A stretch of 64,000 nt of DNA from Sphingomonas sp. BK345. GTDB lineage: Bacteria > Pseudomonadota > Alphaproteobacteria > Sphingomonadales > Sphingomonadaceae. Positions 42,301 through 49,728 of this stretch are shown piece by piece. The position numbers were made by a program, and so were the translations under genes. Under the pieces are notes generated by a model. That model was not told where the DNA came from and ran no database searches. It saw only the letters and a program-made list of their open reading frames with translations. Within the stretch, counting starts at the first letter, position 1, and each line of letters starts with the position of its first letter. The stretch is from the NCBI RefSeq assembly GCF_014193845.1, contig NZ_JACHZX010000005.1, positions 1 through 64,000 on the forward strand, in the 5' to 3' direction.

Positions 42301-44336
42301 GCGACGAGATCGCAGGCAATGGGCTAAGCGGGCCGTACCGGCTGATGGCGCGCGACATCGTGCCCAACAGCGACAAGCTGCGGATCGAGGTGCGCGACCG
42401 CTTCCGCCCCGACCGCATCGTCGCGACGACGCAGATGACGCGCCACCTCGACTATGACATCGACGCCGCGGCGGGCACGATCCGCTTCCGCGAGCCGGTG
42501 CTGACGCGCGACGCCGCGCTCAACCCGGTGGTGATCGTGGTCGATTATGAGACCTATGGCTCCGGTCGCAAGAAGGTGGCGGGTGCGCGCGGCGCGGTGC
42601 GGCTGGCGAGCGGCAAGGTCGAGCTCGGCGCCACCGCGCTGCACGACGAGACCACCGCCACCGCCGACCTCGTCGCGGTCGACGTCAAGGCACATGCCGG
42701 CGCGGCGACCGAGCTGCGCGCCGAGGCCGCGACGGGCGGGCGCGGCGGGTTCGGCGCGGGCCGCGCCTGGCTCGCCGAGGCGGAGCATCACGGCGCGCGC
42801 GGCGACCTGCTCGTCTACGCGCGCCAGCAGGATCGCGGCTTCGGCGTGTCGCAGCAGAACGTCGTGGACGCCGGCGCGCGCCGCCTCGGCGCCGACGGCC
42901 GCGTCCAGCTCAGCGGTGCCCTGTCGCTCACCGCGACCGGCTGGTACCAGCAGCAGCTCGACGCGCCGGGCAGCCGCAGCGCGCTCGACGCGCGGCTCGA
43001 GTGGCGCCGCGAGACGGGCGCGCTGTTCGCCGGCGCGCAGCTCGCGTCCGATCGCGGCGTCGACGGCCAGGCGCGCGACTCGCGGCTGCTGACGCTCGGC
43101 GGCACGCGCGCGGTGCTCGACGGCAAGCTGACCCTGACCGGCCAGACCCAGGTGGCGCCCGGCGGTGACAAAGCCAGCGTCGACTTCCCGGTGCGCCATC
43201 AGCTCAGCGCCGCCTATCGCGTCGCACCGACGGTGCGGCTGATCGGCGGCTATGAGATCGCCGAGGGCAGCAGCTACACCGCGCAGACCGCCCGGCTCGG
43301 CTTAGACGTCGCGCCCTGGACCGGCGGCAAGCTGATGAGCACGCTCAACCAGCAGGCGGTCGGCAGCGAGAACGCGCAGCGCGTCTTCGCGCAATATGGG
43401 CTCAGCCAGTCGCTGCCGCTCGGCTCGCGCTGGATCGTCGACGCGACGCTCGACGCGAGCAGCACGCTGCGCGGCCACCTGCCCGAGGGTGCCACCGTCA
43501 ACGCCTTCCAGTCGGGCGTGACCGGCACCGCCACGCAGGACGGCACGGGCGCGGACTATGCCGCGGTGACGCTCGGCGCGAGCTATCGCGCGGGGCGCTG
43601 GTCGTGGAACGGTCGGGCCGAATATCGCGCCAGCGACGCCGGCGACCGGCTCGGGCTCACCAGCAGCGCGCTGCGCTCGCTCGGCGAGGGGCGGACACTC
43701 GCGGCGGGGCTGCGCTGGTACAGCGTGACGCAGTCGCCCGACGCCAGGGCCAGCTCGCTCGCGGGCGATGTCGCGCTGGCGTGGCGCCCGCTCGACGGCC
43801 GCTGGTCGCTGCTGGAGCGGCTCTCGCTGCGCCACGACCAGGCCGACGCGGGTGTCACCGACCGCAACGTGCTCGGCGTCGATACGGGCGGCGGTGCCTT
43901 CCAGGCGACGCTGCGCACGATCAACAACGTCGCGCTCAACTACCGAAGCGGCGCCGAGGGCGAGGGCCACGGGACCGAGCTGACGCTGTATCACGGCATC
44001 AAATGGGTGCGCGGCAGCTTCGGGGCCGACGACTACACCGGGCTCACCCAGGTGGTCGGCGTCGAGCTGCGGCGCGATCTCGGCCGCCGGTTCGATCTCG
44101 GGGTGCAGGGTTCGGTGCAGCACGGTATCTCGAGCCACACCATGGCCTTCAGCGCCGGGCCGAACGTGGGCGTGTCGCCGGCACGTGACCTGTGGATCAG
44201 CGCGGGCTATAACGTCAGCGGCTATCGTGACCGCGACTTCGGTCAGGATCGCTATACGCGGCGGGGGCCGTATGTGACGCTGCGGTTGAAGTTCGATCGC
44301 GACAGCGTCGGATCATTGTTGGGGCGGGCAGGATGA
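39342..44336 (+). CDS. Giant exported protein: DUF11 and SdrB-like modules plus outer-membrane barrel
   Basis: A 1664-residue protein with a signal peptide (about 1-33). The cluster's shared module appears as AQVSNTARLSFGAPAG to IDSNTVTLAVD (about 35-65). A DUF11 domain follows at about 348-460 (VTDLLPAGLRYQRGS), then an SdrB/carboxypeptidase-regulatory-like fold at 480-540 (VVTDKDGLYHLEGVRPGRHV) and Ig-like regions to about 825. The block at 900-1045 (YYTVYGDGT, LSGPYRLMARDIVPNSDKLR, VRDR, DYDIDAAAGTIRF) occurs in large outer-membrane proteins of no established role, as far as I recall. The last 550 residues are alternating amphipathic strands ending YTRRGPYVTLRLKFDR, as in a beta-barrel. 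It may anchor or secrete the upstream proteins. Confidence 0.75.
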   Translation: MPTSRALSAFATLRTLAAATLCALTALATGAEGQLAQVSNTARLSFGAPAGRTTIDSNTVTLAVDRTRRPSSLSFRLLPIGYRLTGMHCEPDAAAPFTPAPIEAVDLARAAPLRTIDTKQPMIIVLDAAADNHDPAVRETDWIDVTTDSRTVKLPLLETGPNTGVFAGGVPGGGTQLELAACDPTRNRGMRLRMSYAGNALSMASEASVLVDPAGYVFDSATGALVDGAEVTLLDGDGHVAQVYGDDGVSAYPATVISGGSAHDSSGREYRFTTGNYRFPLVAPGTYHLRIVPPANYVAPSTRDPAELARLLDPGGRPYMINAASFGAGFTITTPDPFYSDIPLDRTGDTILLLSKTASTREAAPGDVVQYRVTITNRGEQAARAVSVTDLLPAGLRYQRGSTRGVAEPELAPDGRKLSFAVPEIAAHATVELRYTVSIAAGAKPGDTVNRVLASGSAGATGNEAAAAVRIRPLLFSDGFTVIGRVTEGDCRDPVAGRRGVPGIRLLLEDGTYVVTDKDGLYHLEGVRPGRHVVALDRDSVPASHAPVACDADTRQAGSATSRFVESEGGLLKRVDFQLRPTGRTAAAAAALPVPVLADAAAAGAARDWFAGQAPGIAFLFPEPEHNPRAPAVRVAIKHLPGQRVALTINGEPSDPLAFDGTDLDPTRTIAVARWSGVPLRAGDNQLVARVLGADGAVAATLTRTVHTSGAPAQVVAVAEKSRLVADGLARPLLALRVTDASGRPVRAGTLLTVRVDAPYAVAEEVAIAQERRQVADGGTHSAQVVGDDGYAFVALEPTMQSGAVRAHVEIADRDTRRTVDLTGWLAAPARSWTVVGFGAGTLGYDTLRRHGGTLPAGVRGGTVRDGQLALYAKGRIKGSWLATIAYDSDRRRDPTRGLLGTIDPDRYYTVYGDGTRQGYDAATDRKLYLRLERREFYALFGDYETGLTQTRLGRYSRTLNGLKAEYDGERLLFSAFAAHTDERYARDEIAGNGLSGPYRLMARDIVPNSDKLRIEVRDRFRPDRIVATTQMTRHLDYDIDAAAGTIRFREPVLTRDAALNPVVIVVDYETYGSGRKKVAGARGAVRLASGKVELGATALHDETTATADLVAVDVKAHAGAATELRAEAATGGRGGFGAGRAWLAEAEHHGARGDLLVYARQQDRGFGVSQQNVVDAGARRLGADGRVQLSGALSLTATGWYQQQLDAPGSRSALDARLEWRRETGALFAGAQLASDRGVDGQARDSRLLTLGGTRAVLDGKLTLTGQTQVAPGGDKASVDFPVRHQLSAAYRVAPTVRLIGGYEIAEGSSYTAQTARLGLDVAPWTGGKLMSTLNQQAVGSENAQRVFAQYGLSQSLPLGSRWIVDATLDASSTLRGHLPEGATVNAFQSGVTGTATQDGTGADYAAVTLGASYRAGRWSWNGRAEYRASDAGDRLGLTSSALRSLGEGRTLAAGLRWYSVTQSPDARASSLAGDVALAWRPLDGRWSLLERLSLRHDQADAGVTDRNVLGVDTGGGAFQATLRTINNVALNYRSGAEGEGHGTELTLYHGIKWVRGSFGADDYTGLTQVVGVELRRDLGRRFDLGVQGSVQHGISSHTMAFSAGPNVGVSPARDLWISAGYNVSGYRDRDFGQDRYTRRGPYVTLRLKFDRDSVGSLLGRAG

Positions 44337-44374
44337 TTAATCACGCGGCGCGCTGGCGCATGACGGAGGACGGG

Positions 44375-44977
44375 ATGAGCCAGGGGGCCGATCAGGTGCC
44401 GTCGCGCGCGGGCGAGGAGCAGCGCGCCGCGCCGCGCGAGCGCACGCTCTACGCGCTGGGTCGCCTGATGGTCGCGGGACGGCAGCACGTCTGCACCGTC
44501 CGCAATCTCGGGCCGGGCGGTGCGGGGATCGAGCTCGATCCGCCGCCCGCGGTCGGCACGGCGGCGACGATCGAGACGCGCGGGCTGATCGCGCGCGCCG
44601 CCACGGTGCGCTGGGTACGCGAGACGATGGTGGGGCTGAGCTTCGACGAGCCGCTCGGTGAGGAGGCGCTGCGCGCGGTGGCCGAAACGCCGCGCAGCCC
44701 GCGGTTCCGCTACGACGGCCCGGTCGAGCTCGTCACCGACGCGCGGCTCACCGAGCATCGCGCGATCGACCTCGGGCTCGGCGGCGTACGCGTCGCGGGT
44801 GCGCCGCCGGCCGACGCCGGCAGCGCGATCGAGGTGGTGATCGACGCCGAGCTGGTCGTCCGCGGCAAGCTCGCCTGGGCCGGGGACGAGGCGTTCGCGA
44901 TCGAGTTCGCCGCTCCCCTCAGCGTGCGCCAGCTCGCCGGTGCGATCGCGCGGCTGGAGGCGACGCTCAGCCGCTGA
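44375..44977 (+). CDS. Double PilZ domain protein (predicted c-di-GMP receptor)
   Basis: About 200 residues with two PilZ-like domains. The first has the APRERT start and VRNLGPGGAGIEL; the second has SPRFRYDGPVELV and AIDLGLGGVRVA. The R-x3-R of each domain is partly degenerate, so c-di-GMP binding is not assured. GGAGGA 5-9 bases before ATG 44375 supports this start. An ATG at 44333 overlaps the previous stop (ATGA) and would add 14 residues. It is co-directional with the giant OMP gene and convergent with the receiver gene, overlapping it by 11 bases. It may tie the surface cluster to c-di-GMP. Confidence 0.82.
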   Translation: MSQGADQVPSRAGEEQRAAPRERTLYALGRLMVAGRQHVCTVRNLGPGGAGIELDPPPAVGTAATIETRGLIARAATVRWVRETMVGLSFDEPLGEEALRAVAETPRSPRFRYDGPVELVTDARLTEHRAIDLGLGGVRVAGAPPADAGSAIEVVIDAELVVRGKLAWAGDEAFAIEFAAPLSVRQLAGAIARLEATLSR

Positions 44978-45332
44978 GCAGCGCGAGGATCTGCGCGGAC
45001 AGCGACAGCGGGTCGAACGGCTTGACGATCACGCCCCGCGCGCCGATCGCGCGCAGCGCTGCGACGTCGCGCTCGCGACCGTGCGCGGTCATGAAGATCA
45101 CCGGCAGACCGGGGCTGCGGTCGTGCAGCGCGGCGAGCAGCGCAGGACCGTCCATGTCGGGCATCGACACGTCGAGCAGCGCGGCGTCGGGATGCGTCGC
45201 GGCGAGCGCGTTCAATGCCTCGCCCGCGCTGGCGGCGACGCGCAGCTCGATCGTCGGGTCGAGCCCCAGCGCCAGCTCGACGATGGTGCGGATATCGGGA
45301 TCATCGTCGACGAAGAGCAGGCGCAGCGACAT
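44967..45332 (-). CDS. Stand-alone receiver domain protein
   Basis: A 121-residue CheY-like receiver: D10-D11-D12 acidic pocket, D54 phospho-acceptor in LLDVSMPDMDG, T82, and K104 in VIVKPFDPLS. No output domain. The ATG overlaps the TGA of the hybrid kinase gene by one base (TGATG), so it is made with the kinase and is its likely partner. It resembles the lone receiver at 165-554. Confidence 0.92.
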   Translation of the reverse strand: MSLRLLFVDDDPDIRTIVELALGLDPTIELRVAASAGEALNALAATHPDAALLDVSMPDMDGPALLAALHDRSPGLPVIFMTAHGRERDVAALRAIGARGVIVKPFDPLSLSAQILALLSG

Positions 45333-47434
45333 CAGGCGTCCACCGGCGCGTGACTCTCGGCGAGCAGCCGCCGCACCGTCGCAACCAGCTCAGGCAGGTC
45401 GTGGCGTCCCTTGGTGAGCACCACCGCCGCGCGGGCAGCGAGCGCGGGCGGTACCACCTGGCCCGAGTAGATCACCACCGGCACCGGCGCGCCGCTCGCG
45501 TCGACCAGCTCGGGCGCGAGCTCGGGCCCGTGGCCGTCGACCACCTGCATGTCGAGCAGCGCGAGGTCCGGCGCGCCGTCGCGCAGCAGCGCGCGCGCCA
45601 TGGCGAGGCTCGCCGCCGGCAGCACGCGCGCGACTCCGGCGAGCGCCGCGGCGACGGTATCGCGGACGTCGGGGTCGTCGTCGAGGTGAAGCAGCAGCGG
45701 CAGCGGCAGCGGCGCGTCGGAGGCGGGCGCGTCTCCGGGCTCCGTTCCTGGTGATGGCAGAGCGAAAGCGAAGCGCGTACCGCCGCCGTCGCGATCCTCG
45801 AACCAGATCGTCCCGTCGTGGCGGCGGACGATCTCGCGCGAGATCGCCAGCCCCAGCCCCGAGGCGGGCGCATGGGTCGCGGCGCGGCCGCTCTCAAATC
45901 GCTCGAACAGCCGCGGCCGCACCGCCGCCGGCACGCCCTCGCCGCGATCCTCGACCGCGATCAGCGCGCGCCCGGCCTCGACTCGTGCCGCGATCGTCAC
46001 CGTGGCGCCCGCAGGGGACGCGTGGATAGCATTGGAGACGAGGTTGGTGACGACCTGCAGCAGCCGCTCCGCGTCGCCCTCGACCGGCACGGGGGCGCCC
46101 GCGGACGCGTCGGCCAGCACCACGTCCCGGCTGCGCGCGAGGCCGTCGCTGTCGAGCGCGGCGCGCGCCACCACCTCGCGGAGGTCGAGCGGCGTGCGCG
46201 CCATCGCCAGCTGGCCGGACTCGATCCGGTCGATGTCGAGTAAATCGTTGATCAGCCGGATCAGCCGCCGCGCGTTATTGTCGGCGATGTCGACCAGCCG
46301 CGCCGCCTGCGGCGGCAGGTCCGCCGCGGCACCGCCACGCAGCAACGCGAGCGACCCGACCACCGAGGTGAGGGGGGTACGCAGCTCGTGTCCGATCGTG
46401 GAGATCAACTCGTCCTTGGCGCGCTCGACCCGCGCGCGCTCGGAGGCGTCGCGCAGCGACAGCACGAGATGGTCGCCGCTCGGCACGCGCATCACGCCGA
46501 TCGCCACGTCGACGTGCCGCTCGCTGCCATCGCGGTGGCGCGCGACCCGGTCGGTGAGGAGGGGGCGATCGAGCCGGCCATCGTCCAGCCCGATACGCTC
46601 GTGGAAGCCGCCGCTGCCCTCGGCGATGCGCAGCACCGTGGCGACATCGCGCCGCTCCAGCTCCTCGGGGGTATAACCGAGTAGCGCGCCGGCGGCGTCG
46701 TTGATCATCTCGATCGTACCGCTGGGATTGAGGATCAGCAGCGCGTCGCTGGTGCCGCGCAGGATCGCGGCATTGCGCTCGCCCTTCTCATAGGCGTCGA
46801 GCGCGGCATCGTATGCTTCGCGACGCGAGCGCCACAGCGAGCGAAGCGTCAGTGCCAGCGCCAGTGTCAACATCGCGCCGGTGGCGAGCAGCAGCAGCCG
46901 CAGTTCGCTCCGCTGCCGCGCGAAGGCGGCGCGGCGTTCGGCGGTCAGCGCCCGCTCGCTGACACCGGCGCGCGCGAGCGCGGCGCGCAGCCGGTCCATG
47001 ACACGCCGCCCCTCGCCGTCGGCCACCGCAGCACGCGCGGCCTCGCGCCGGCCGGCGCGAGACAGCGCCAGCGTGCGATCGAGCTCGGCGAACTTGGTGT
47101 CGATCAGCGCTGCCACTTCCGGATCAGCGACCCCCTCCACCGCACGTAGCCGGGTGACGAAGCGGCGGGCAGGCGCATAGGGACCGAGAAAGGCGGCATT
47201 GCCGGTGAGCAGATAACCGCGCTGCGCGGTCTCGGCGTCCTTCATGGCGGAGAGCAGCATCACCTGCGCGCGCTCACGATCAAACGAACGCGCCGCGGCC
47301 GATTGCAGCCGAAGCGAGCGCGCATATTCTGAGTCGGTCCAGGCGATCAGCGCCGCCACCAGCAGCGGGGCGAGCACGGCGACCAGCAGGAAGCGCCGAC
47401 GCGAGGGCGGCCGCGGTCGCGTCCCCGCGCTCAC
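45332..47434 (-). CDS. CHASE3-PAS hybrid sensor histidine kinase with C-terminal receiver
   Basis: A 700-residue membrane kinase. TM1 is at about 14-33 and TM2 at 178-200. Between them is a CHASE3 periplasmic sensor (DAETAQRGYLLTGNAAFLGP). A PAS domain covers about 222-335. HisKA has H349 in STIGHELRTPLTS; the ATPase domain has NLVSNAIH (N468 region), DRGEG and GLGLA. The C-terminal receiver (580-700) has the D585-D587 pocket and D628. The hybrid layout implies a His-Asp-His-Asp relay, for which an HPt gene lies nearby at 48175. The start overlaps the upstream regulator gene by 4 bases. Confidence 0.92.
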   Translation of the reverse strand: MSAGTRPRPPSRRRFLLVAVLAPLLVAALIAWTDSEYARSLRLQSAAARSFDRERAQVMLLSAMKDAETAQRGYLLTGNAAFLGPYAPARRFVTRLRAVEGVADPEVAALIDTKFAELDRTLALSRAGRREAARAAVADGEGRRVMDRLRAALARAGVSERALTAERRAAFARQRSELRLLLLATGAMLTLALALTLRSLWRSRREAYDAALDAYEKGERNAAILRGTSDALLILNPSGTIEMINDAAGALLGYTPEELERRDVATVLRIAEGSGGFHERIGLDDGRLDRPLLTDRVARHRDGSERHVDVAIGVMRVPSGDHLVLSLRDASERARVERAKDELISTIGHELRTPLTSVVGSLALLRGGAAADLPPQAARLVDIADNNARRLIRLINDLLDIDRIESGQLAMARTPLDLREVVARAALDSDGLARSRDVVLADASAGAPVPVEGDAERLLQVVTNLVSNAIHASPAGATVTIAARVEAGRALIAVEDRGEGVPAAVRPRLFERFESGRAATHAPASGLGLAISREIVRRHDGTIWFEDRDGGGTRFAFALPSPGTEPGDAPASDAPLPLPLLLHLDDDPDVRDTVAAALAGVARVLPAASLAMARALLRDGAPDLALLDMQVVDGHGPELAPELVDASGAPVPVVIYSGQVVPPALAARAAVVLTKGRHDLPELVATVRRLLAESHAPVDA

Positions 47435-48084
47435 TTGGGCGTGGCGCCGAGCAGCGGCTGTACCGCCAGCATCGCCTGCGCGCGGTTGGTCACGCCCAAC
47501 TTGCGGAAGATCGCGGTCATATGCGCCTTGATCGTGGCCTCGGTGACGTCGAGGTCGCGCGCGAGCTGCTTGTTCGAGCGACCGTCGGCGAGCGCGATCA
47601 GCACGCCGCGCTGCGCCGGCGATAGCGTCTCGATCCGCGCGCGCAGGTCGCCGAGTTGGGGCGCGGCGCCGCTGATCGGCGGGAAAGCGGTCTGGCCCGA
47701 GTCGATCCGGCGCAGCCGCTCGGCCAAGGCGTCGAGCGGCAGGCTCTTGAACAGATAGCCGGCGGCACCGAGCGCGCGCGCCGCCTCGACCAGCGAGGGC
47801 TCCTCGCTGGCGGTAACGAGCACGACCGGGGTGCGCGGCGCGTGCATCTGCAAGGTCAGCAGGCCCGAGAAGCCGTTCGCGTCGGGCAGGTGGAAGTCGA
47901 GCAGGATGATGCGGAACGGTCCGCGGGCGGCAGCCTCGCTCGCCTCGCTCACGGTGCCCACCGCGACGACCGAGACGCCCGGCAGCGCCGCGCGTGCGGC
48001 AAGCGACAATCCCTCGCGCGTCAGCGGGTGATCGTCAGCGACGAGGGCGCGGCCCCCTAATCTCTGCTCCTGTTCTGGCATCAT
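47431..48084 (-). CDS. NarL/LuxR-type response regulator
   Basis: A 217-residue regulator with receiver residues D17-D18, D63 in LLDFHLPDANG and K113. The C-terminal LuxR helix-turn-helix is SPAQRGVLIALADGRSNKQL followed by DVTEATIKAHMTAIFRKLG. ATG at 48084 or the next ATG at 48081 starts it; the frame open further upstream is a shadow. It is translationally coupled to the hybrid kinase (GTGA overlap) and divergent from the HPt gene, so it is probably the DNA-binding output of this relay. It may act on the nearby DUF11 cluster, which is inference. Confidence 0.92.
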   Translation of the reverse strand: MMPEQEQRLGGRALVADDHPLTREGLSLAARAALPGVSVVAVGTVSEASEAAARGPFRIILLDFHLPDANGFSGLLTLQMHAPRTPVVLVTASEEPSLVEAARALGAAGYLFKSLPLDALAERLRRIDSGQTAFPPISGAAPQLGDLRARIETLSPAQRGVLIALADGRSNKQLARDLDVTEATIKAHMTAIFRKLGVTNRAQAMLAVQPLLGATPK

Positions 48085-48174
48085 ACCGACTTCATTATCT
48101 TTTTTGTGGCAGAAAGGGTTTCGCGACGGGGCCGCTCTGTCGAGCGATTTTTCGACCAGAACGGTGGAAGTTTG
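48085..48174. promoter_or_regulatory. Divergent promoter between regulator and HPt genes
   Basis: A 90-base spacer, notably AT-rich for this genome (cattatcttttttgtggcag). Read on the minus strand it has GATAAT 8 bases before a GGT start region, a plausible -10 for the regulator gene. A short inverted repeat GTCGA..TCGAC lies nearer the HPt side. The exact promoter cannot be fixed. Confidence 0.4.
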
Positions 48175-48786
48175 ATGCGGATAAAGAAGAATCACTGTCT
48201 CATGCTCGTCGGGCCCGCCGCGGCGACGCTGAACGTCGGCGGCTGGCGGCTGTGCGATGGGGCGGCCGATCCGCGTGTCGGCGCCGAGGCGCCCGACGCC
48301 GCGCTCGTCGCGATCACGCCCGGGGCGCCGTCGCCCACGCGGGTTCGTGCGCTCGCCGACGTGCCGTGTCTCCCGGTGCTCGCGCTCGCGCCGGACGACT
48401 GGATCGAACGGCACGACTGGCGCGCGCTCGGCTATGACGCGGCAGTGCCGGCGGAGGCATTGCCAGAGGCGCTCGCCGACGCGCTCGCGGATTGGCACCG
48501 CGACGCCACGCTGGCGACGCTCGACCGGCTCGAGGCGAGTTTCGGTGCCGCCGAGGTGGCGGCGCTGGTCGAGCGCTTCAGCGTGATGCTCACCGCCGCG
48601 CGCGACGAGCACGATCTGGCGGCGCTGGCGGACATGGCGCATCGAGTCGCGGGGATTGCGGGGACGCTCGGCTTCGCCGCGCTCGGGCGGCTGTGGCTGC
48701 GCTTCTCCGAGGGCGAGACCGGGTTGGCCGACAGCGCGCGCCGCGCCGCGGCCCACGCGATCGAAACGATCGCGCGGCGCGGCTGA
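48175..48786 (+). CDS. HPt phosphotransfer protein
   Basis: A 203-residue protein whose C-terminal part (about 110-200) is a histidine phosphotransfer bundle: LDRLEASFGAAEVAALVERF and DMAHRVAGIAGTLGFAALG, with H156 the phospho-histidine in A-H-R-V-A-G. The N-terminal half (LMLVGPAAATLNVGGWRL onwards) resembles a degenerate receiver or REC-like fold without an acidic pocket. The start at 48175 has GGAAG upstream. It is divergent from the response regulator and hybrid kinase, completing a phosphorelay set. Confidence 0.8.
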   Translation: MRIKKNHCLMLVGPAAATLNVGGWRLCDGAADPRVGAEAPDAALVAITPGAPSPTRVRALADVPCLPVLALAPDDWIERHDWRALGYDAAVPAEALPEALADALADWHRDATLATLDRLEASFGAAEVAALVERFSVMLTAARDEHDLAALADMAHRVAGIAGTLGFAALGRLWLRFSEGETGLADSARRAAAHAIETIARRG

Positions 48787-48795
48787 GCCGCGGGC

Positions 48796-49728
48796 TCAGT
48801 CCGTCAGCGGCGCGACGTCGACGCTGACCTCCATCGCCTGCGCGCCCGAGCCGAGCACCACGCCGTCGACCGGCGCGATCTCGGCATAGTCGCGCCCGAT
48901 CGCGACGACGACATGGTCGCTGGCCATCCAGATGCCGTTGGTGGGGTCGAGCCCGATCCAGCCGCGCGCGGGGCCGCACCACAGCAGCACCCAGGCATGG
49001 GTGGCGTCGGCGCCGACCAGCCGCTCCTGCCCGGGCGGCGGCAGCGTGCGGATATAGCCCGAAGCATAAGCGGCGGGCAGACCGGCGGCGCGCAGTCCGG
49101 TGATCATCACCTGGGCGAAATCCTGGCACACGCCGCGGCGCTGGCGGAACGCCTCGTGCGGCGGCGTGTCGACCAAGGTGGCGGCGGGATCGAAGACGAA
49201 GTCGCGCTGGATCCGCCGCGCCAGCGCGATCCCCGCCTCCAGCGCGTTGCATCCGGGGGCGAGATCGGCGCGGCAATAATCGGCGATCGCGGGATCGAGC
49301 GGGATCAGCGGCGAGGGGAAGAGATAGGCCGCCGGTCCCGCCGCGGAGAGGTCGTTAGAGGACCGCGCCAGCGCCGCCACTTCGGCGAGCGACGGGTCGT
49401 CCGCCTGCGGCACGGGCACGGCGCGATCGATCGTGACGCGCGCACGGCTCTCGATCGTCAGCGAGCGCACCGGCTCCTCGATCACCAGCCGCGCGACATG
49501 CGCCAGCCCCGCCTCGGCCCGCGCCGGGTGGACGCGCCCCGCCGGCGCGACGGTCAGCGTGTAGGACTCGACCCGCTGCCCGGGCCAGTCGATCGGGCGC
49601 AGCCGCAGGTTGCAGCGCGCGAACTTGACCGCATTGCCATAGTCGAAGCGGGTGACATGGACGATGTCGTAGCGCATGGCCTGGCCCGCGTCGGCGGCGA
49701 GCGGGGCGGGCGCGAGCACGTCGCTCAT
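48796..49728 (-). CDS. Transglutaminase-like cysteine protease family protein
   Basis: A 310-residue protein. The N-terminal beta domain (YDIVHVTRFDYGNAVKFARC) is the bacterial transglutaminase N domain. The catalytic triad is C201 in RRGVCQDFAQV, H244 in GADATHAWV and D261 in WIGLDPTNG. The ATG at 49728 overlaps the TGA of the ATP-grasp gene (ATGA), so the two are co-translated. This pairing with ATP-grasp/alpha-E proteins is conserved and has been predicted to make or cut an unidentified peptide. No signal peptide is seen, so it should be cytoplasmic. Confidence 0.9.
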   Translation of the reverse strand: MSDVLAPAPLAADAGQAMRYDIVHVTRFDYGNAVKFARCNLRLRPIDWPGQRVESYTLTVAPAGRVHPARAEAGLAHVARLVIEEPVRSLTIESRARVTIDRAVPVPQADDPSLAEVAALARSSNDLSAAGPAAYLFPSPLIPLDPAIADYCRADLAPGCNALEAGIALARRIQRDFVFDPAATLVDTPPHEAFRQRRGVCQDFAQVMITGLRAAGLPAAYASGYIRTLPPPGQERLVGADATHAWVLLWCGPARGWIGLDPTNGIWMASDHVVVAIGRDYAEIAPVDGVVLGSGAQAMEVSVDVAPLTD

